Source: Galeruca laticollis
Lineage: Eukaryota; Arthropoda; Insecta; Coleoptera; Chrysomelidae
Assembly (NCBI GenBank): GCA_963921935.1
Contig: OY998180.1
Location: forward strand, 40,052,811 to 40,116,810
Length of the DNA stretch: 64,000 nucleotides
Direction of reading: 5' to 3'
In this document: in pieces, positions 59,696 to 64,000 of the stretch
Layout of the letters: every line of letters starts with the position of its first letter
Position numbering within the stretch: position 1 is the first letter of the stretch
Program-made: the position numbers and the translations under genes
The notes under the pieces: model-generated
What the model was told of the DNA's origin: nothing
Database searches by the model: none
Seen by the model: the letters and a program-made list of their open reading frames with translations, nothing else

Positions 59696-62117
59696 ATGCT
59701 CACATACAAAGAAATTGAAGAAAGCTACGGGGAAAACCTCGTTGACCAAATAAAGCAGTTCTCAAATGTACTTAGGAAAATAGTCAGACAGAAGAATAGA
59801 AGAATCTTTTTACTCCAATGTGAAAACGATAATTTATCACCTGTATTTCTGAAATTTGATGTTGAATATATTTCGTTTAATCTAAGTTATTCAGAACAAC
59901 AATTTATACATAATATTTTTGGTAGCTTCAAACGTAACACAATCAATTAACTACTCACTGACACAACTAAAAACTTGAACATATTAAATAAAACTAAAGA
60001 AAAACTTAACAATGAAATTAAAACCATGTTACCAAATTTTATTTATCAGTGTATTTTAGAAAGAGAAAACAAAAAAAATGAACAATAATTTATAAAAATT
60101 AAAAACAAAAACATCAATAAATTAGACAAATTGCGGAATAAACACTACAATATACCACGAAATGTAAATAAAACAGAATAGATAGAGAATCTGAGAAATA
60201 CAGACATTCCTAGTGATCTTATAGATATATTAAGTTTAGGACCCAATTTCTCATTACCAATAGAAAATAAAAATGAAATTCCTTTTGACATAATTTGTAA
60301 TATAGAAACAACATTATTAAACGTACCACCACAAAATAGAGATGAAATCAGGTCAAAATTTACAAATGTGCTAACGAATTACAAAAATAATTTTAATTCA
60401 CTCGAATATAGTCCCCAAAGTAAAATATTATCACGTAAATTGAAACGCACTAAAATATTTTTAAAAAAACATCCAGAGCTCAAAATTCTAAAACCAGATA
60501 AAACAAACAAAACGGTTATTATGCATGCAACTGACTATGTAAACAAAATGAAAGAATTACTAGTAGATAATAATACATACAAAGAAATGAAAAATTATGC
60601 TACAAATATATTACAAAAGAAAAATAACGAATTAATTAAAAAATGAGAGAACAATTTGTACATATCACCAAAAACAGCCAAAGACTTGAAGATACAAAAC
60701 TCAATTCCACCTAGGATATATGGATTACCAAAGCTCCATGAACCCAACATTCCGTTACGCCCAATAGTATCTTGTATTCAATCGCCTTTCGAAAAATTGT
60801 CAGCCTTTTTGAAAAACATACTAAAGAACGTCACATATAAGAACGAATATTACATTAAAGATGTTTGGCAATTCAAAAACAAAATTAGAAATGTATCAGT
60901 ACCCACAGATCACAATATTGTGTCTTTAGATGTGGTGTTCATGTATACAAACATTACTCTAGATCTAGTTCAAAATGTAATTGAAAAACAATTGGGACCT
61001 GGTTAAGAACCACACAGATATTCCTCTGGGTGAATTTTTGGAAACTGTCAAATTGGTAATAAATTCAACTTATTTTTTATACAAAGATACATTTTATAGA
61101 CAAATCGAAGGTTGCGCAATGGGAAATTATCTTTCAACTGTAATAGCACAGTTGGTCATGGTAGAACTAGAAACAACTGTAATGAATAAAATGAACTTCA
61201 AGCCTCTTTTTTTTTATAGATACGTGGATGATTGCCTTGTCTTGCCATTCCAAGGGATTAATGTGATTATGTGTTACGAGAATTTAATAATTATCACCAC
61301 AAATTACAGTTTACTATCGAATCAGATTAGAACCATTAAATAAACTTTCTGGACTTAACTATACATAATAAAAACGGAGAAATTGAAACTGCTTGGTATA
61401 CCTAATCTACTTGGTCAGGCAGATATCTTAATTTCAATTCACACCACCATATATCCCAAAAAAAATCAGCTATTATAGGCCTGGCTGACAGAGCAATTAT
61501 TCTTTCAGATACTGAATATAGACATACGGCGATTGAAAAAGCTAAACAGGCGTTGAAAATAAACAGCTACCCCGAAAAACTGATAAATAGTGTTTTCAAA
61601 AAAAGAATACATAAATATTACAATTTGACAACCATCTCTACAACAAACAAACAAAAAACTCCAACTTTTTAATACTACCGTATATTCCACAATTGACAGA
61701 GGAAATAAATAGGGTTTTTAAACCTGAAAAAATACAACCTAGCTACAAGGGACATAATCTATTAAACAAACATTTTAGTAAACTGAAATAAAAAATTCCA
61801 AAAGACAAAAAAAGTCATGTAGTCTATGAGATTCCCTGTAAAGATTGTGATAGTGTATACATAGGACAAACAAGTCAGTATTTGAAAAATAGAATTAACA
61901 GCCACAAGTACGATAAAAAAATAAAACGGCACTAACGAGTCACATAACTAACAAGAACCATATTTTTAATTATGAACAAACAAAAATCCTAAAAAATGAA
62001 ATAAATACAAAGAAAAGAGAAATGTACGAAATGATATCTATCCAAAAAACAAAAATACCCTTAATTCCAAAATTGACACAAACAATTTAAGTAAAATCTA
62101 TTACAATTTAATAAATT
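59696..62117 (+). pseudogene. Penelope-like element B, near full-length copy
   Basis: Contains all expected parts in order. The N-terminal block is LTYKEIEESYG with RQKNRRIFLLQC (59696-59950). Next come ILSLGPNFSLPIENKNEIPF (60215-60285) and the LKILKPDKTNKTVIMH linker (60480-60530). RT follows: IPPRIYGLPKLHEPN, SLDVVFMYTNI (60930-60960), GCAMGNYLSTVIAQL (61110-61155) and YRYVDDCLVLPF (61217-61252). The GIY-YIG region is VVYEIPCKDCDSVYIGQTSQ (61820-61880). Stops occur at 59949, near 60087, 60180 and 60644, and frame changes near 61000, 61245 and beyond. The N-terminal pattern shared with PLE-A supports both starts. The copy is dead but gives the complete plan of the family. Confidence 0.88.
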
Positions 62118-62630
62118 GATGAAGTAATTATAAATAAAATCCACATCATAGGACAGGATTATTTTTTTGATTACACATGGGTATAATTTCCATACCCCTT
62201 ACAAATTTATTCATTGTCCGTTCATGTTAAATGCAACGCAAAATAAAAACAGTAATGGGTGTCGAAAGAAATCAAGTATCAATCATGAAGTCGCTGTTGT
62301 GTACGTGAAGTTATTGTATAAATTAATTTTAAATGTGACGTTCCCACTATGTGGATAAAAAAGTTTTTGTTCCCGATAACTGTAAGTAGAATTTTATTTA
62401 TTTCAATTTTAGCTGTGTGATTAGGAGTAATTAATGAGCTGTGTGTGTCAATATTAATTTCTATTGTAGTGTTTTTTGAAAAAGGCTAAAAAATCAGCCA
62501 AAACGTTAAATAAAGTATATTAGATGAATCATATTATGTAGTTTGATGGAAGTTTATAATCAGGACCGAATCCCAAGGAATTACCAAATAGAAATATATA
62601 TAAATTGTTCCAAGAAAAATCCAAATACCT

Positions 62631-62632
<2 letters not shown>
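62118..62632 (+). repeat. Penelope B pseudo-LTR, copy 2
   Basis: Second direct copy of 59156-59690. The hammerhead-like motif at 62473-62510 reads CAGCCAAAACG, so the GAAA box is lost here. The copy runs into a (TA)n tract. Confidence 0.88.

Positions 62633-62678
<46 letters not shown>
62633..62678. repeat. (TA)n microsatellite
   Basis: TA tract at the end of the Penelope B cluster. Confidence 0.95.
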
Positions 62679-62683
<5 letters not shown>

Positions 62684-64000
62684 GGATTGTTATAGTTGTA
62701 TACTTTGCCGACAATACCACTATAATTGTTATATTATCAATTTAATATATTCAACTCTAGTATAGCTAGCTCAGTAATGAAGTAAAGAAAATTTTTTATG
62801 TATTTATATATTTATGTGGAGAGCATGAGAAACTCTTACTACTCTTTGGGATCTGGAAGTGATTTTAACTCTATATCTACAATATTTTACATATATATGA
62901 ATCATTCAAATAACTGATATTATATTTTTTATATTATTGGTGCGCCTATGTATAGAAACTTTCAATATAGCAATCGATTTTGTCTCACAATTAAAATAGA
63001 TGGAAATTATCAGTAGAATAATCGATTCCAACTGTCACTCATATCAGTTGAAGTAATATTTATCTGAACATAAACAATAGTTTCAAGAATACCTTTAATA
63101 CAACAACTATATTATATTGATCAAGAATTATGTATTTTAAATTTAAAGTAAGTGATGAACTATCTTAAATACTAATATAATATTGAAATGTCTAACAATA
63201 AAATATTTGTTAAATATAAATAGTAAGTACTCAAGTCTATGTTATTACCTTTCTTTTTCAATGCTTTTAATATGTTTAATAGTTTCAGATACTAATTCTT
63301 ATTACTTTTATTATAAATGTACATCTCTAACCCGAATGTTGGTACCAACAAAAACAAAAAGAAACACTAACCTCTCAACCACTAATATTCCTTTCTTGAA
63401 ATTCTGTCTGTTAAAAAACCATGTCATGCATACATATGTCGTCCAGATGGAGATGTTTTTTTTCTAGATTTCTTGTTACAGGTACCACGTGTTTGTAATT
63501 TCTATTATTCTCCAGCTTCGAATTCCCAATCAATGCTTAATATCTTATTCAGGTACTTTACATCACGATTCCGTACCACATCAACTAATTATTCAATTTG
63601 AAATGACTCTTTCATTTGTACCATAGCCTCCAATAACATGTATTTTTTTATATATTGTATATATCTTCGTAGAAATTATGATTTTAATATCCTTATACTA
63701 GCTATTTCGAATTAATATATGGAATAACTCACTTCTTTGTACAATAACTTAATTCTCTCTTTTTAAATTCTTCAACCATCTAAGTTTTCTAATCTCCGAC
63801 TTCCATCATTAATCAAAAATCAACAACCAACCCGCCTTTTTTTATTTTTCGTTGCTATCCGAAATCATAAATATCTTGATTTCAGATTCATTTTATAATT
63901 CCTAATATATAATTACAAACCATAAAATTCACATCTTTCTTGACTCAATAAATATAGATTTCTATGGTTCTGCTTCTTTTTCAATTTATAACCTTATTCC
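62679..64000. other. AT-rich DNA, nothing recognised
   Basis: A 94-codon ORF at 63183-63467 (+) shows no motif. No repeat, RNA gene or TE signature is evident. Confidence 0.5.

Overview
This window is eukaryotic nuclear DNA, very AT-rich, with no operons and no recognisable single-copy host gene. The mix of elements suggests an insect or other arthropod: Ty3/gypsy elements with a tRNA-Lys-type primer site, an env-bearing gypsy-like element, Penelope-like elements (PLEs), P-element-like transposases, IS630/Tc1-type and EnSpm/CACTA-like transposons, and many long (TA)n tracts. Species assignment is not possible from the sequence alone. Almost everything that can be named is a transposable element or its debris.

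Layout. 1-5.3 kb: a palindromic MITE-like repeat, a GC-rich island, an old gypsy gag-pol remnant (minus strand) and a tRNA-derived SINE-like unit. 5.30-11.96 kb: a gypsy-type LTR retrotransposon with two similar LTRs, PBS and PPT, whose RT core is deleted. 13.7-17.1 kb: a DNA transposon with matching terminal inverted repeats and a broken transposase whose last two catalytic residues are 82 residues apart (DD82E, as I recall for the Sailor group). 17.5-35.65 kb: an apparent 18-kb element with 1.2-1.6 kb inverted ends made of ~170-bp tandem units. It contains a DUF7869-like coding remnant, a nested Foldback-type element with a perfect 9-bp target duplication, two P-element-like transposase remnants, a head-to-head pair of mariner-like remnants and a LINE fragment. 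A ~1-kb relative sits just outside it at 35.7-36.65 kb.

36.8-38.5 kb: a frameshifted LINE. 38.6-43.2 kb: two copies of Penelope family A, head to head, forming a palindrome of about 4.6 kb. 43.3-45.0 kb: inverted and direct copies of a ~320-350 bp satellite and a Penelope family B end fragment. 46.35-50.74 kb: the 3' part of a gypsy-like element (integrase, a long open env-like glycoprotein gene, PPT and probable 3' LTR). 52.05-54.42 kb: an EnSpm/CACTA-like transposase gene (minus) with few lesions and an in-frame predicted intron. 56.0-57.35 kb: four ~350-bp satellite units related to those at 43-45 kb. 57.35-62.64 kb: three copies of Penelope family B, two head to head and one in tandem, separated by ~530-bp pseudo-LTRs. 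The last 1.3 kb shows nothing recognisable.

How it fits together. The region is a nested TE graveyard. Several elements abut (TA)n tracts, and head-to-head inversion joints recur in both Penelope families, the satellites and the mariner remnants. The most open coding sequences are the env-like gene (48403-50193), the 538-codon Penelope ORF (40931-42547) and the CACTA-like transposase exons. Most other coding remnants carry several stops or frameshifts. All family assignments were made by eye from motifs; no database was searched.
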